Counted from the first letter of the stretch, positions 8,731 through 16,494 are shown. The stretch is DNA of 64,000 nucleotides from Mesonia profundi (GCF_031085155.1 NZ_JAVHUL010000011.1:1-64000), one strand, 5' to 3'. Notes: generated by a model not told the origin, from the sequence alone. Numbers and translations are program-made.

Positions 8731-9222
8731 ATGAAAAATTTTAAAACTGAAATCAAGTGGGCGCTCATCTTTAGCTTTACCACTTTATTTTGGATGTATT
8801 TGGAAAAAAATATAGGTCTGCACGACAAGTACATTGCCAAACAAGCTATTTACACCAACCTCATTGCCATTCCTTATATCATTCTTTTTTACCTAGCGAT
8901 TAAAGAAAAAAAACATGAGTATTTTAAAGGCGTGATGACCTGGCAGCAAGGTTTGGTTTCTGGTGGGATTATGTCGGTGCTCATTGCCATTCTAGCGCCT
9001 TTAGTCCAGTACATTGTCTCTAAGTCGGTTACGCCCCAGTATTTTGAGAACATCATTTCGTATACGGTAGAATCGGGGACGATGAGTCAAGAATCTGCAC
9101 AGGCTTATTTCAGTCTTAAATCTTATATGATTCAATCTGTTTTTGGATCTCTAGCCATGGGAGTAGTTACCTCAGCTATTGTCTCGCTTTTCCTAAAAAC
9201 ACCGACTAAGAAGAAAAAGTAA
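8731..9222 (+). CDS. DUF4199 family membrane protein
   Basis: The 163-residue protein has four hydrophobic segments, roughly residues 8-23, 42-56, 74-95 and 134-153, and a lysine-rich tail, as in the Bacteroidota DUF4199 family. Function is unknown. An N-terminal FKTEIKWALIFSFTTLFWMY and the GVMTWQQGLVSGGIMS stretch before the third helix are family-like. The gene begins just after the secA terminator and ends 2 bp from the end of the convergent M23-like gene, with no terminator between them. Confidence 0.85.
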   Translation: MKNFKTEIKWALIFSFTTLFWMYLEKNIGLHDKYIAKQAIYTNLIAIPYIILFYLAIKEKKHEYFKGVMTWQQGLVSGGIMSVLIAILAPLVQYIVSKSVTPQYFENIISYTVESGTMSQESAQAYFSLKSYMIQSVFGSLAMGVVTSAIVSLFLKTPTKKKK

Positions 9223-9224
9223 AG

Positions 9225-9902
9225 TCAAACGATTTTTAATAACAAATTAGGATCTGGGCAATTGTGTTGATAAAATTCTAAATCTTTAAGGGCGCAAACG
9301 CCGGGATAATCTCCGCTATTGCCCTGTAAGTCTCTAATGATTTGAAAGTGTAAATGAGGTGCATAATCTCCGTTTACTTCGGCGTCATCCAAATATCCAA
9401 GCCTTTCTCCTGCTTGTAATTCGCAGTTGATTTTAATTCCGTCAAGGGAATTAAGACTCAAATGCCCGTACAGGGTATAAAAGATTTGATCTTTCAACTG
9501 GTGTTCTACCATAATTGTGGGACCATAATCGCCATGATTTATATTGTTTTGATAACTATGTATTTTTCCGTTTAACGGAAGTAAAATCGCCGTATTTTCA
9601 GGACACCAAATATCCAATCCTAAATGAATATTTCTGGGGTTTTCTTTATCAGATGTAAAATAAGGACTTCGGTTATATAAATTTCGCTTTTCTAAATAAC
9701 CGCCAAAAGCCACTTTCTTCTTGTGCGTATGCAAGTAGGAATCAATATAGCTTTGAAAAAATTGTGAAGACGAAGTAGCTATAGTATGAAGGTCTTTTTG
9801 CTGAAGAGACAAGTCTACCGCCATATAATCCTCTACAGAAACATCATCTACCAAACGCGTTAAGCCTGGAGTAAGTGAATACAAATACCTTTTAAGATTC
9901 AT
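9225..9902 (-). CDS. M23-family (LytM-type) peptidase domain protein
   Basis: The 225-residue protein has an LytM/M23 fold: the first zinc ligands HLGLD (H93, D97), central YTLYGHLS with its conserved histidine (~143-150), and the last ligand pair in YAPHLHFQII near residue 180-190. All four metal-site residues of an active M23 enzyme appear present. There is no signal peptide or transmembrane segment, which is odd for a peptidoglycan hydrolase, so the substrate may be cytosolic or export may be atypical. The 5' side is occupied by a strong hairpin (9924-9959). Confidence 0.85.
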   Translation of the reverse strand: MNLKRYLYSLTPGLTRLVDDVSVEDYMAVDLSLQQKDLHTIATSSSQFFQSYIDSYLHTHKKKVAFGGYLEKRNLYNRSPYFTSDKENPRNIHLGLDIWCPENTAILLPLNGKIHSYQNNINHGDYGPTIMVEHQLKDQIFYTLYGHLSLNSLDGIKINCELQAGERLGYLDDAEVNGDYAPHLHFQIIRDLQGNSGDYPGVCALKDLEFYQHNCPDPNLLLKIV

Positions 9903-9923
9903 AAATTAATTTTCTTTAAAAAT

Positions 9924-9959
9924 AAAAATAGTTTTACCTGATGGGGTAAAACTATTTTT
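9924..9959 (-). terminator. Strong bidirectional hairpin terminator
   Basis: Fifteen bases at 9924-9938 are perfectly complementary to 9945-9959 around a 6-nt loop. The stem is A/T at the outside and GGT/ACC at the loop. On the minus strand it follows the end of the 498-residue gene and the element at 9964-10028, so it would end that operon and insulate the M23-like gene. Confidence 0.85.
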
Positions 9960-9963
9960 AAAA

Positions 9964-10028
9964 AGAACCTCCACTACACCTCTTAGCAGAAAGGATCCTA
10001 ATACCAGTTTAACACACTGGGAGGTTCT
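9964..10028 (-). ncRNA. Candidate structured RNA / 3'-UTR element
   Basis: On the minus strand this 65-nt element begins directly after the stop codon at 10029. A closing stem AGAACCTCC/GGAGGTTCT (10028-10020 with 9972-9964) is followed by a T-run. Inside lie a stem CCAGT/ACTGG (10020-10016 with 10008-10004) and a likely stem CCTTT/AGAGG. That gives a multibranch layout that ends like a terminator, followed at once by a second hairpin. Two stacked structures are more than termination needs. It could be a small RNA processed from the 3' end, a family of flavobacterial RNA motifs, or a decayed repeat. No covariance data are available here. Confidence 0.45.
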
Positions 10029-11525
10029 CTATTTAATAATCAAGTCACTAAACTTGGCGTTAATCATAATGTTACTGTCGGTGTTTCTAGATTTATAATA
10101 GCCGTTAATCAACTGATTTCCGTAGCTATCCATTTTCTTGGTGGTTAAATTCTTCGGAATTTTAATAGCACTTCTAGACCCATTATAGGTGAAGTTAAAG
10201 GAAGATTTAGGCAAGCTCAATACCAAGTCGCTATTTTCTAGACTAATATCTAATTGTTCAAAATCATCACTCACCTCTTTAATCGTTAGCTCTCCAAATG
10301 AACCAGAAATAATTCCTATCTTTTCTATCTCTCCAATATTGACATCGCTGCCTTTTGAGGAAAGTTGAATGCTCTTCGCTTTACGGATTTGACTATTCTT
10401 CACATAACTCATTTGCAAATTTCCATGCTCCCAATAATCCATTTGTAGAGGCGAATAAGCAATATTTAAAAAATTGTTTTCTCCTAGGATACTGGCCGCT
10501 TTAAAATCTGCATAAGAAACGGAAGCCTTTAAACTTGTTACATCGTCTTGAAGATCTACTTTTCCATAACGCACATCCATACGCAAAGTAGCATCTTTTG
10601 GCATTTTCACTACAATTATTTTTCTGATGCTTTTATTATCACCCGCAGGCTCTGCAGGTTTCACATTACTGCTAGAGTAAGTAATCAGCGTTGATTTTCC
10701 TCCATTGGGATGCATCACTATTTCCTTTTTATAATTTCCTCCATTGGCATCAAACTGCTGTGCCCAAGCTTCCATTTTGGCTCCATATTGCTCCCCCCAT
10801 TGTTCCATTTCTTTTCCAAACTGCTCTCCCCATTTTTCAACGGATACCCCTTGGGTTTTTTCGAAGTTCTTCATACGAGATTCTAGCTGTTTTGACCATA
10901 CTTCGGCATTTTTCTCAAAGCCTTTTCCCCACTTTTCCATCGCTTGTTCAAAATCTTTCCCAAAGCTTTTCTCTATTTGAGCTTCATACTTTTCAATATA
11001 ATCTTCTCCTTCTTTTTGATAAGCTTCATAGTCAAATTTTAAACCACTCATACTTTCATAAAAACGGGCAGGTAATTTTACGTCTCCCATTTTCTCTAAC
11101 ATAGGACCTACCAAACTCACCATTAGTGGTTCTATCAATTCGCTATTCATCGCCCTTAAACTGGCCATAGGAACCGACTGTGAAACATTTCTTAATCCCG
11201 GTACAAAATTAGACCTACCTCCTCTTGAAATGATAGAGACGCCATTGCTATTCCCTAAGACTTGTATCTTCCAGTCTTTAGCTATTTGTTCTACTTCTTC
11301 TTTAGAAAGCTCATCGGCTTCTACATAAGCTTCTACAGCAATGGAGTTTCTATTCCAAGTTTCAATCACCACCTGCGTGTGTTTGGTATCTAATTTTACG
11401 CTAGGTTGATTCTCTACTTTGTAGGTCTCAGAGAGTTTATCCACTTTTTCTTGTGCATAAGCACCAGCTCCTAAGAACAGCAAACCCAGCGTTCCTAAGA
11501 TAATTTTTATCGTATAGTTCATCAT
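10029..11525 (-). CDS. Secreted protein of an ECF-sigma operon with 11-residue tandem repeats
   Basis: The 498-residue product has a signal peptide (KIILGTLGLLFLGAGAYAQ, cleavage near residue 24), an N-terminal beta-like region (~30-105), a long helical middle (~125-262) and a C-terminal beta-rich part (~290-498) resembling DUF4097/adhesin-like beta-helix domains. The helical part contains seven consecutive 11-residue repeats starting F188, W199, W210, F221, W232, W243 and W254. It is the last gene of a three-gene unit with an ECF sigma factor and a membrane anti-sigma-like protein. Function is unknown; an envelope stress or surface role is inferred from context only. ATG 11525 and 11522 are both possible starts. 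Confidence 0.82.
   Translation of the reverse strand: MMNYTIKIILGTLGLLFLGAGAYAQEKVDKLSETYKVENQPSVKLDTKHTQVVIETWNRNSIAVEAYVEADELSKEEVEQIAKDWKIQVLGNSNGVSIISRGGRSNFVPGLRNVSQSVPMASLRAMNSELIEPLMVSLVGPMLEKMGDVKLPARFYESMSGLKFDYEAYQKEGEDYIEKYEAQIEKSFGKDFEQAMEKWGKGFEKNAEVWSKQLESRMKNFEKTQGVSVEKWGEQFGKEMEQWGEQYGAKMEAWAQQFDANGGNYKKEIVMHPNGGKSTLITYSSSNVKPAEPAGDNKSIRKIIVVKMPKDATLRMDVRYGKVDLQDDVTSLKASVSYADFKAASILGENNFLNIAYSPLQMDYWEHGNLQMSYVKNSQIRKAKSIQLSSKGSDVNIGEIEKIGIISGSFGELTIKEVSDDFEQLDISLENSDLVLSLPKSSFNFTYNGSRSAIKIPKNLTTKKMDSYGNQLINGYYKSRNTDSNIMINAKFSDLIIK
10734..10964 (-). repeat. Seven tandem hendecad (11-residue) coding repeats
   Basis: Reading residues 188-264 of the 498-residue protein in steps of eleven gives units such as FGKDFEQAMEK, WGKGFEKNAEV, WSKQLESRMKN, FEKTQGVSVEK, WGEQFGKEMEQ and WGEQYGAKMEA. 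Position 1 is always Trp or Phe. Position 5 is aromatic or Leu in six of seven, and position 9 is Met, Val or Ala in six of seven. An 11-residue period with core positions 1, 5 and 9 is the geometry of hendecad coiled coils. Confidence 0.85.
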
Positions 11526-11533
11526 TGCTTTTT

Positions 11534-12127
11534 TTAAATTTTCACTCCCTGGATGTTCTCCTGCGAAGCTTGCTTAATCTCTCCCAGCTTACTTTTAAGC
11601 TTAGATAAAAGTCCTAACCTTAACTCTAGGTTATTGACAAGAGAATTCACAGCAGCTTCATTTACTCCTGTTTCGTCCATCTCTTCATTGAGTCGCGTGT
11701 ACTCCTTATCCAATTCTTCTAGCTGCAGCATAAAAGAATCTATAAGCTCTTTATTATCATTGGTTATGGTTAACTGCGCCAATTCGGCGTTGATATTACC
11801 CAAATAATAATCTTCTATTTTCTTGAATTGTGGAGAGACATCGCTTAAATAAACCGGACTCACCTCCAAACTTTCTGTAGAAGCATTGGTAATCATAGGT
11901 ACCTCTGGTCTCGTATTGATTGCCTGGTTTTTCAAAAAGAAACTTGTCGCCAATACCACTACCAAAACCGCGGCAATTTTCATCCATAAATAAGAGTTAC
12001 TTTTCTTCTCTTCTGGGATTTCTTCTGCTAACCGACTTAAAAATCTACTTTCATGCCCATTCGACAAACTAGGTCTTTGGGCAGCATATTTTTCTTGATT
12101 CATCAATTCTCTAAGATCCTGTGCCAT
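11534..12127 (-). CDS. Anti-sigma-factor-like single-pass membrane protein
   Basis: The 197-residue protein has a soluble N-terminal ~45 residues (DLRELMNQEKYAAQRPSLSN), one transmembrane helix (MKIAAVLVVVLATSFFL, ~49-65) and an extracytoplasmic, acidic, coiled-coil-prone C-terminal region (~100-190). The gene overlaps the ECF sigma factor by 17 bp and is followed 8 bp later by the secreted hendecad protein. This topology and position are those of membrane anti-sigma factors in Bacteroidota. No zinc-binding HxxxCxxC motif is present, so the call rests on context. Confidence 0.7.
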   Translation of the reverse strand: MAQDLRELMNQEKYAAQRPSLSNGHESRFLSRLAEEIPEEKKSNSYLWMKIAAVLVVVLATSFFLKNQAINTRPEVPMITNASTESLEVSPVYLSDVSPQFKKIEDYYLGNINAELAQLTITNDNKELIDSFMLQLEELDKEYTRLNEEMDETGVNEAAVNSLVNNLELRLGLLSKLKSKLGEIKQASQENIQGVKI

Positions 12128-12656
12128 GATATAAATGCTTTAACTTTTGTTGTAATTTTTTCTTGCCTCGGTGTACTAATGTTCTGGAGGAAACCGAAGT
12201 AATTCCCAATATTTCTGAAATCTCGTCATGATCATAACCTTCAATTAAAAAGAGCATCATTGCGTACTTATACCGTTCTGGCAGTTCTTCAATTTCACTT
12301 TTGACTTGATCGATGGTGATTTCATCATTAATATTCCAATTGTTATCTTCTTCAACCCTTCCCAAAGTTTGCTCATTAATAGCGATAACATTAAGTTTTT
12401 TCGCTTTAAGCATATCAATACTCTTATTGATGACAATGCGTTTAAGCCAAGCGCCAAAGGTCACCTCCCCTGTAAATTGATGAAGTTTTATAAAAGCTTG
12501 TATAAACGACTCCTGCATGGCTTCTTCGGCTTCAAAAGAATTTTTCAAAAACCTAAAAGCAACATAATACATAGCGTCACAATACTTATTATAGAGCTTC
12601 ATTTGCGCCTTTCTGTCGTTTTGCCGACACGCTTCTATGAGATCAGTTTGTAACAA
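12111..12656 (-). CDS. ECF-type RNA polymerase sigma factor
   Basis: The 181-residue protein has sigma region 2 (YYVAFRFLKNSFEAEEAMQE, then SFIQAFIKLHQF, ~30-65) and region 4 (LPERYKYAMMLFLIEGYDHD, then EISEILGITSVSSRTLVHRGKKKLQQKL, ~124-172) joined by a short linker, and lacks regions 1.1 and 3, as in ECF sigma factors. It heads a unit with a membrane anti-sigma-like gene and a secreted protein, so it probably drives its own operon among other targets. No recognisable autoregulatory promoter was found in the spacer to the right. Confidence 0.93.
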   Translation of the reverse strand: MLQTDLIEACRQNDRKAQMKLYNKYCDAMYYVAFRFLKNSFEAEEAMQESFIQAFIKLHQFTGEVTFGAWLKRIVINKSIDMLKAKKLNVIAINEQTLGRVEEDNNWNINDEITIDQVKSEIEELPERYKYAMMLFLIEGYDHDEISEILGITSVSSRTLVHRGKKKLQQKLKHLYHGTGS

Positions 12657-13048
12657 AATTTTCTGGTTAGTTGCTATTCATTTATAAAGACGAAAATTAA
12701 TTCTTTTTGTTGCAACTTTGCTGAATAATTTTATCTTTAAACATTAATCGTGTCCGATTAAGATGTTAGACCGCGCCGCAATTAGTATTCGGCCAGAACT
12801 TTACGAACAATTTTACTGACTGATCTATCCAAACGTTTTACTGGGCGGACGCTTTTAGATGATAGAAGTTAGATTTGATTTCAATCCTATTGAAATCAGC
12901 AGCTTAATTTTTAAATTTTATCTTAAAATTATAAGACTCATGTTGAAAGTAACATGTAAATCTAAAAATGCATCGTTTCTGACTTCTATCATTAAGAAAA
13001 CTGACACTTTTAAAACCTAAATCCAACACTAATAGTTAAAAATAAAAA
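12657..13048. other. 392-bp intergenic region with a GC-richer block and nested inverted repeats
   Basis: Between the divergent ECF sigma and DUF2911 genes. From about 12750 to 12850 the base composition is visibly more GC-rich than the flanks (gaccgcgccgcaatt, gggcggacgctttt), and short fragments of open frame occur on both strands without a convincing protein, suggesting a decayed gene or mobile fragment. From 12859 to 12992 lies a nested inverted-repeat structure listed separately. No clear promoter for either neighbour was identified. Confidence 0.45.
12859..12992. repeat. Nested inverted-repeat element
   Basis: Outer arms ATGATAGAAGT (12859-12869) and ACTTCTATCAT (12982-12992) are perfectly complementary over 11 bp. 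Inside, AGATTT (12871-12876) can pair with AAATCT (12958-12963). Two independent hairpins sit within: GATTTCAAT/ATTGAAATC (12877-12885 with 12889-12897) and CATGTT/AACATG (12939-12944 with 12951-12956). The order is that of a branched folded transcript or a small inverted-repeat element. No coding potential. Confidence 0.5.
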
Positions 13049-13612
13049 ATGCCAAAGAAGTTTAGATTTACCGTTACGATTTTAATTTTTTTGATCTTGG
13101 GAGGAACCATTGGTTTCTATGTCCTGAAAGACCAAACGAAATCTCTTAGTCCCGAAGAAACGATTAGCTATAGACACGATAACCTAAAAGTGACCGTGTT
13201 TTACAACCGTCCTTATAAAAAAGACCGACTTATTTTTGGGAATCTTGTTCCCTTTGGAGAAGTATGGCGAACGGGAGCCAATGAAGCCACTACCTTTAAG
13301 GTGAATCAAGATATTATGGTGGATGGTTCTTTATTAGAAGCCGGAGAATATTCTCTATGGACCATTCCTAACGAGGATTCTTGGAAAGTAATTTTTAATA
13401 AAAAAATGTATGCTTGGGGAATTGATCTCACTAGCGAAAAAGCGGCTAGAGATCCAGAATACGATGCCTTAATCATTGAAGTGCCTACGCATGAAAAATT
13501 AAATAGCACCGAGCAGTTTACCATCTATTTTGATAGACAACAAGAAATGCACATGATGTTTTTAACTTGGGGGGAAACCTTTATTGCATTTCCATTTAAA
13601 AAAGCGAATTAA
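13049..13612 (+). CDS. DUF2911 family protein, membrane-anchored or exported
   Basis: The 187-residue protein has an N-terminal hydrophobic helix (FTVTILIFLILGGTIGFYVL, ~6-25) and then a DUF2911 domain with RLIFGNLVPFGEVWRTGANE (~60-79), the TFKVNQDIMVDG strand and AGEYSLWTIPNEDSWKVIF near residue 97-115. The family is widespread in Bacteroidota and of unknown function. Single gene, followed by a strong bidirectional terminator shared with the convergent ohr gene. Confidence 0.87.
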   Translation: MPKKFRFTVTILIFLILGGTIGFYVLKDQTKSLSPEETISYRHDNLKVTVFYNRPYKKDRLIFGNLVPFGEVWRTGANEATTFKVNQDIMVDGSLLEAGEYSLWTIPNEDSWKVIFNKKMYAWGIDLTSEKAARDPEYDALIIEVPTHEKLNSTEQFTIYFDRQQEMHMMFLTWGETFIAFPFKKAN

Positions 13613-13633
13613 ATATAGTCGTGAGTCTTATAA

Positions 13634-13667
13634 AAAAAGCCCAAAGTTATTCAACTTTGGGCTTTTT
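13634..13667. terminator. Bidirectional terminator between DUF2911 gene and ohr
   Basis: A 15-bp perfect inverted repeat with core GCCCAAAGTT/AACTTTGGGC (13639-13648 with 13653-13662), a 4-nt loop, and A5/T5 on the flanks serves both convergent genes. Confidence 0.92.
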
Positions 13668-13685
13668 GGTACTTGCTTTATATGA

Positions 13686-14111
13686 CTACTCGTCTAAAAG
13701 TAGGTTAAGCGTTACCGTAATATTATCTCGTGTAGCTCTAGAAAACGGACAAACTTCATGTGCTTTGTTTACCAAATCTTCCCCAGTTTCTACATCTACT
13801 CCGGGAATATAAGAATCTAAAATCACTGACAGTTGGAAGTTATCCTTTTCTGTTTTTCCTATACTTACAGAAGCTGTTACGCTAAAATCTCCCATATCAA
13901 TTCCTTTCTTCTCTGCGATAGATTGTAAAGCACTACCATAACAAGCAGAATATGCCGATGCAAAAAATTGTTCTGGATTGGTTCCATCACCACCATCGCC
14001 TCCCATATCTTTTGGGACACTCAGGTTCATATCTATTTTTCCATCGTCGGTTTTAACGCTTCCAGAACGTCCTCCTTCAGCGGTTGCTTTTGCGGTATAA
14101 AAAGTTTTCAT
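13686..14111 (-). CDS. ohr: Organic hydroperoxide resistance protein (Ohr/OsmC family)
   Basis: The 141-residue thiol peroxidase has the two redox cysteines of the Ohr subfamily in SACYGSALQSIA (~56-67) and HEVCPFSRAT (~118-127), and the N-terminal KATAEGGRSGSVKTDDGKID with the conserved arginine. It reduces organic hydroperoxides. It is monocistronic. No OhrR-type regulator gene is adjacent. Confidence 0.93.
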   Translation of the reverse strand: MKTFYTAKATAEGGRSGSVKTDDGKIDMNLSVPKDMGGDGGDGTNPEQFFASAYSACYGSALQSIAEKKGIDMGDFSVTASVSIGKTEKDNFQLSVILDSYIPGVDVETGEDLVNKAHEVCPFSRATRDNITVTLNLLLDE

Positions 14112-14185
14112 TTCGTTAGTTTTTTATCAATTAATTTATAATTTCAAGATAGAAAGGATTCGTTCGCTTTTCAAAAATGAATTCA

Positions 14186-14193
14186 TAAATTTG
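14186..14193 (+). promoter_or_regulatory. -7 box upstream of meaB
   Basis: TAAATTTG matches TAnnTTTG 18 bp before the meaB ATG. The -33 region (TTCG near 14163-14166) is a poor match, and the transcript would have a very short leader. Confidence 0.4.
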
Positions 14194-14211
14194 TCCTAAA
14201 TATTCTCCCTC

Positions 14212-15300
14212 ATGGCCGCAGCTAAAAATAAATCCGCGTTAAGCGAAAATGAAAGTCCTTCAACTCCTAAAAGTATCGGCCAAAAAAGTGCCGCAAGAAT
14301 TAAAGCTTTACGGAAGAAAAAACTGGATACCAACCAATTGCTTCAAGATATCCTTAACGGAAATAAAACCGCCCTTAGTAGAGGAATTACGTTGGTAGAA
14401 AGTAAAAATGTAAAACATAACCAAAACGTAAACATCCTAATTGAAGGTTGTTTGCCACACGCTAACCAATCGGTTAGAATAGGAATTACAGGCGTTCCCG
14501 GCGTAGGAAAAAGCACGTTCATTGAAGCTTTTGGGAATTATTTAATCAACGAACACGGAAAAAAAGTAGCGGTACTCGCCGTAGACCCTACCAGTAGCGT
14601 TTCTCACGGAAGCATTCTTGGAGACAAAACCCGTATGGAAGAATTGGTAAAACAAGAAAATGCATTTATAAGACCTACAGCCTCTGGCGATTCACTTGGT
14701 GGAGTGGCACAAAAAACAAGGGAATCTATCATTTTGTGCGAAGCTGCAGGTTTTGACACCATTCTCATAGAAACCGTAGGCGTGGGACAAAGTGAAACCA
14801 TGGTCCACAGTATGACTGACTTTTTTTTATTACTGAAACTTGCAGGAGCCGGGGATGAATTGCAAGGGATAAAACGCGGTATTATGGAAATGGCCGATGC
14901 CATTGTCATCAATAAAGCCGACGGAGATAATAAACGTCCTGCAGAACGTGCCAAATCTGAATTTAGAAAAGCGCTCCACCTCTACCCTATTAAGAGCAAC
15001 GATTGGAAACCTAAAGTTATGCTAAGCAGCGCTTTACATCAAAAAGGGATTTCTCGAATTTGGGAAATGATTGAAACTTATGTGACCTCTACCCAAGAAA
15101 ACAAGTATTTCTTTCATAACCGGAAAGAGCAAAATAAGTTTTGGCTATTGCAAACCATTAACGAGCAATTAAAAAGTAATTTCTACAACCAACCCGAAAT
15201 AAAAATAGCGCTACAACAACAACTCTTGGCGATAGAAAACAATGAAACCACGCCTTTTGAAGCGGCGAATTATTTATTAAAAAAAGCTAAGGAGTTATAG
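14212..15300 (+). CDS. meaB: Methylmalonyl-CoA mutase-associated GTPase MeaB
   Basis: The 362-residue G3E GTPase has Walker A GITGVPGVGKST (~91-102), AVLAVDPTSSVSHGSILGDK (the ArgK/MeaB base-stacking loop), the IETVGVGQSE switch and the NKAD guanine-specificity motif. It gates and protects adenosylcobalamin-dependent methylmalonyl-CoA mutase. The mutase genes are not in this window, but the adenosyltransferase at 4274 is. The first ~35 residues are a lysine/serine-rich extension before the usual start of the family. Confidence 0.95.
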   Translation: MAAAKNKSALSENESPSTPKSIGQKSAARIKALRKKKLDTNQLLQDILNGNKTALSRGITLVESKNVKHNQNVNILIEGCLPHANQSVRIGITGVPGVGKSTFIEAFGNYLINEHGKKVAVLAVDPTSSVSHGSILGDKTRMEELVKQENAFIRPTASGDSLGGVAQKTRESIILCEAAGFDTILIETVGVGQSETMVHSMTDFFLLLKLAGAGDELQGIKRGIMEMADAIVINKADGDNKRPAERAKSEFRKALHLYPIKSNDWKPKVMLSSALHQKGISRIWEMIETYVTSTQENKYFFHNRKEQNKFWLLQTINEQLKSNFYNQPEIKIALQQQLLAIENNETTPFEAANYLLKKAKEL

Positions 15301-15357
15301 TTCTTGAAAGTAATCACTCCAGAAATAGTTTAAAAACTAACTTTAATCGGTTGGGTG

Positions 15358-15921
15358 TTATATTTTGAAATATTTCCTGTAGATCCATTTAAAAAGATGG
15401 TAAAATCCTAATCCTATTAAGGTTCCTATCAACATGCCTGTGAAAACATCACCAGGATAGTGCACGCCTACATATATACGGCTATAACTTACCACCAATG
15501 CCCAAATTATCAATAAAGGAAAAGCATATTTATAAAAGCGCTTTAATAAAAATCCCATAAAAATGGCTAAGGCTGTACTACTCGCGGCGTGGGCAGAAAA
15601 GTAGCCATAGCGTCCGCAACGAACCGCAATGTACCTCCCTTGTTCTATAAAATCTTCTTGGCAAGGTCTAGGCCGTTGAAACCCGTGCTTAAATACGTTG
15701 GCCAATTGGTCGGTACACGTAATCATAGCCGCTACCAATACCATGATCGTTAGCGTGGGTTTTACACCATAATTTCTATAGAGTAAAAAAAGTAAAAAAG
15801 CATATAAAGGTATGGAGGCAAATTTATTGGTGATAAATAACCAAAACCCATCCCAAGGAGAAGATCCTAAATTATTAAAAAATAGAAATAGTTCTTGATC
15901 CAGTTTTAATAACTCTTCCAT
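15358..15921 (-). CDS. PAP2-family membrane phosphatase
   Basis: The 187-residue integral membrane protein carries the three-part PAP2 motif: KHGFQRPRP (~75-83), SAHAASST (replacing PSGH, ~109-116) and SRIYVGVHYPGDV (~146-158). Five hydrophobic helices surround them. Members dephosphorylate lipid phosphates such as undecaprenyl or phosphatidylglycerol phosphate on the periplasmic face; the actual substrate is not readable. It follows the small acidic protein gene by 5 bp, suggesting co-transcription. Confidence 0.9.
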   Translation of the reverse strand: MEELLKLDQELFLFFNNLGSSPWDGFWLFITNKFASIPLYAFLLFLLYRNYGVKPTLTIMVLVAAMITCTDQLANVFKHGFQRPRPCQEDFIEQGRYIAVRCGRYGYFSAHAASSTALAIFMGFLLKRFYKYAFPLLIIWALVVSYSRIYVGVHYPGDVFTGMLIGTLIGLGFYHLFKWIYRKYFKI

Positions 15922-15926
15922 AGCTA

Positions 15927-16154
15927 TTAATCTTGGTAGCGTTCTACTTCGCGGTCATAAAACGCAGAAGCTTCTTCTATGAGCGTTTCTGCTTCACTTT
16001 CTAATTCTTCTTCGTCGTGCGCATCAAAATCTTCTAACCATTCTACCTCATCGTCTTGCAGGTTGATGATAAAACGGGGAAATTGAGTATGTACTACAAA
16101 AATAGCTTCGGGGTAATCGGTGTTATCTGCTAATAAATATTTTGGAAATTCCAT
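15927..16154 (-). CDS. Small acidic conserved protein
   Basis: A 75-residue, highly acidic cytosolic protein (VEWLEDFDAHDEEELESEAE, ~37-56) starting MEFPKYLLADNTDYPEAIFV. It resembles short conserved flavobacterial proteins without assigned function. It lies 5 bp upstream of the PAP2 phosphatase on the same strand, so both are probably in one transcript. No motif allows a role to be proposed. Confidence 0.75.
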   Translation of the reverse strand: MEFPKYLLADNTDYPEAIFVVHTQFPRFIINLQDDEVEWLEDFDAHDEEELESEAETLIEEASAFYDREVERYQD

Positions 16155-16494
16155 TTAGGAGGTATATTTTAATGATTCGTTATTTTAATTTTTTTGTCTT
16201 AACAAAGTAATCTCTTCTTGAGAAGCGTAAATTAACCATTTGCCTTTCGAATATATATTAAGTTCGTAACTATTGAAACTCTAACTTATCTACATTTTTT
16301 TGATTAGAAGCTCCATTTTGCTATGGTAACATCTGAATCCAATGAAGTTTTTACGAGGCATAAAGGTAGTATTTCTATTGATAAAATAAGCATATAATCC
16401 TTCCGAGGGAATTATTTGTCTTTCTTTTCACCTTTCTCTGAATCTGTTACCAGAGGAAACAAATTAGTTTCAGCTTACTAAGAATTGTCTTTTT
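16155..16494. other. 340-bp intergenic region with no gene seen
   Basis: AT-rich spacer between two minus-strand genes. The only structure noticed is a short hairpin at 16433-16458 (CTCTG/CAGAG core) just beyond the MATE stop codon, without a good T-run, so it is at best a weak terminator. No frame, promoter match or repeat stood out. Confidence 0.45.

Noticed and set aside
10691-11104. Open frames of up to 137 codons on the plus strand opposite the 498-residue gene
   Set aside because: They mirror the Trp- and Glu-rich hendecad repeats of the minus-strand gene and give low-complexity Phe/Leu/His-rich translations with no start context or promoter.
16433-16458. Hairpin after the MATE gene
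   Set aside because: The stem is short with a G-U pair and the minus strand lacks a T-run, so a terminator could not be supported.
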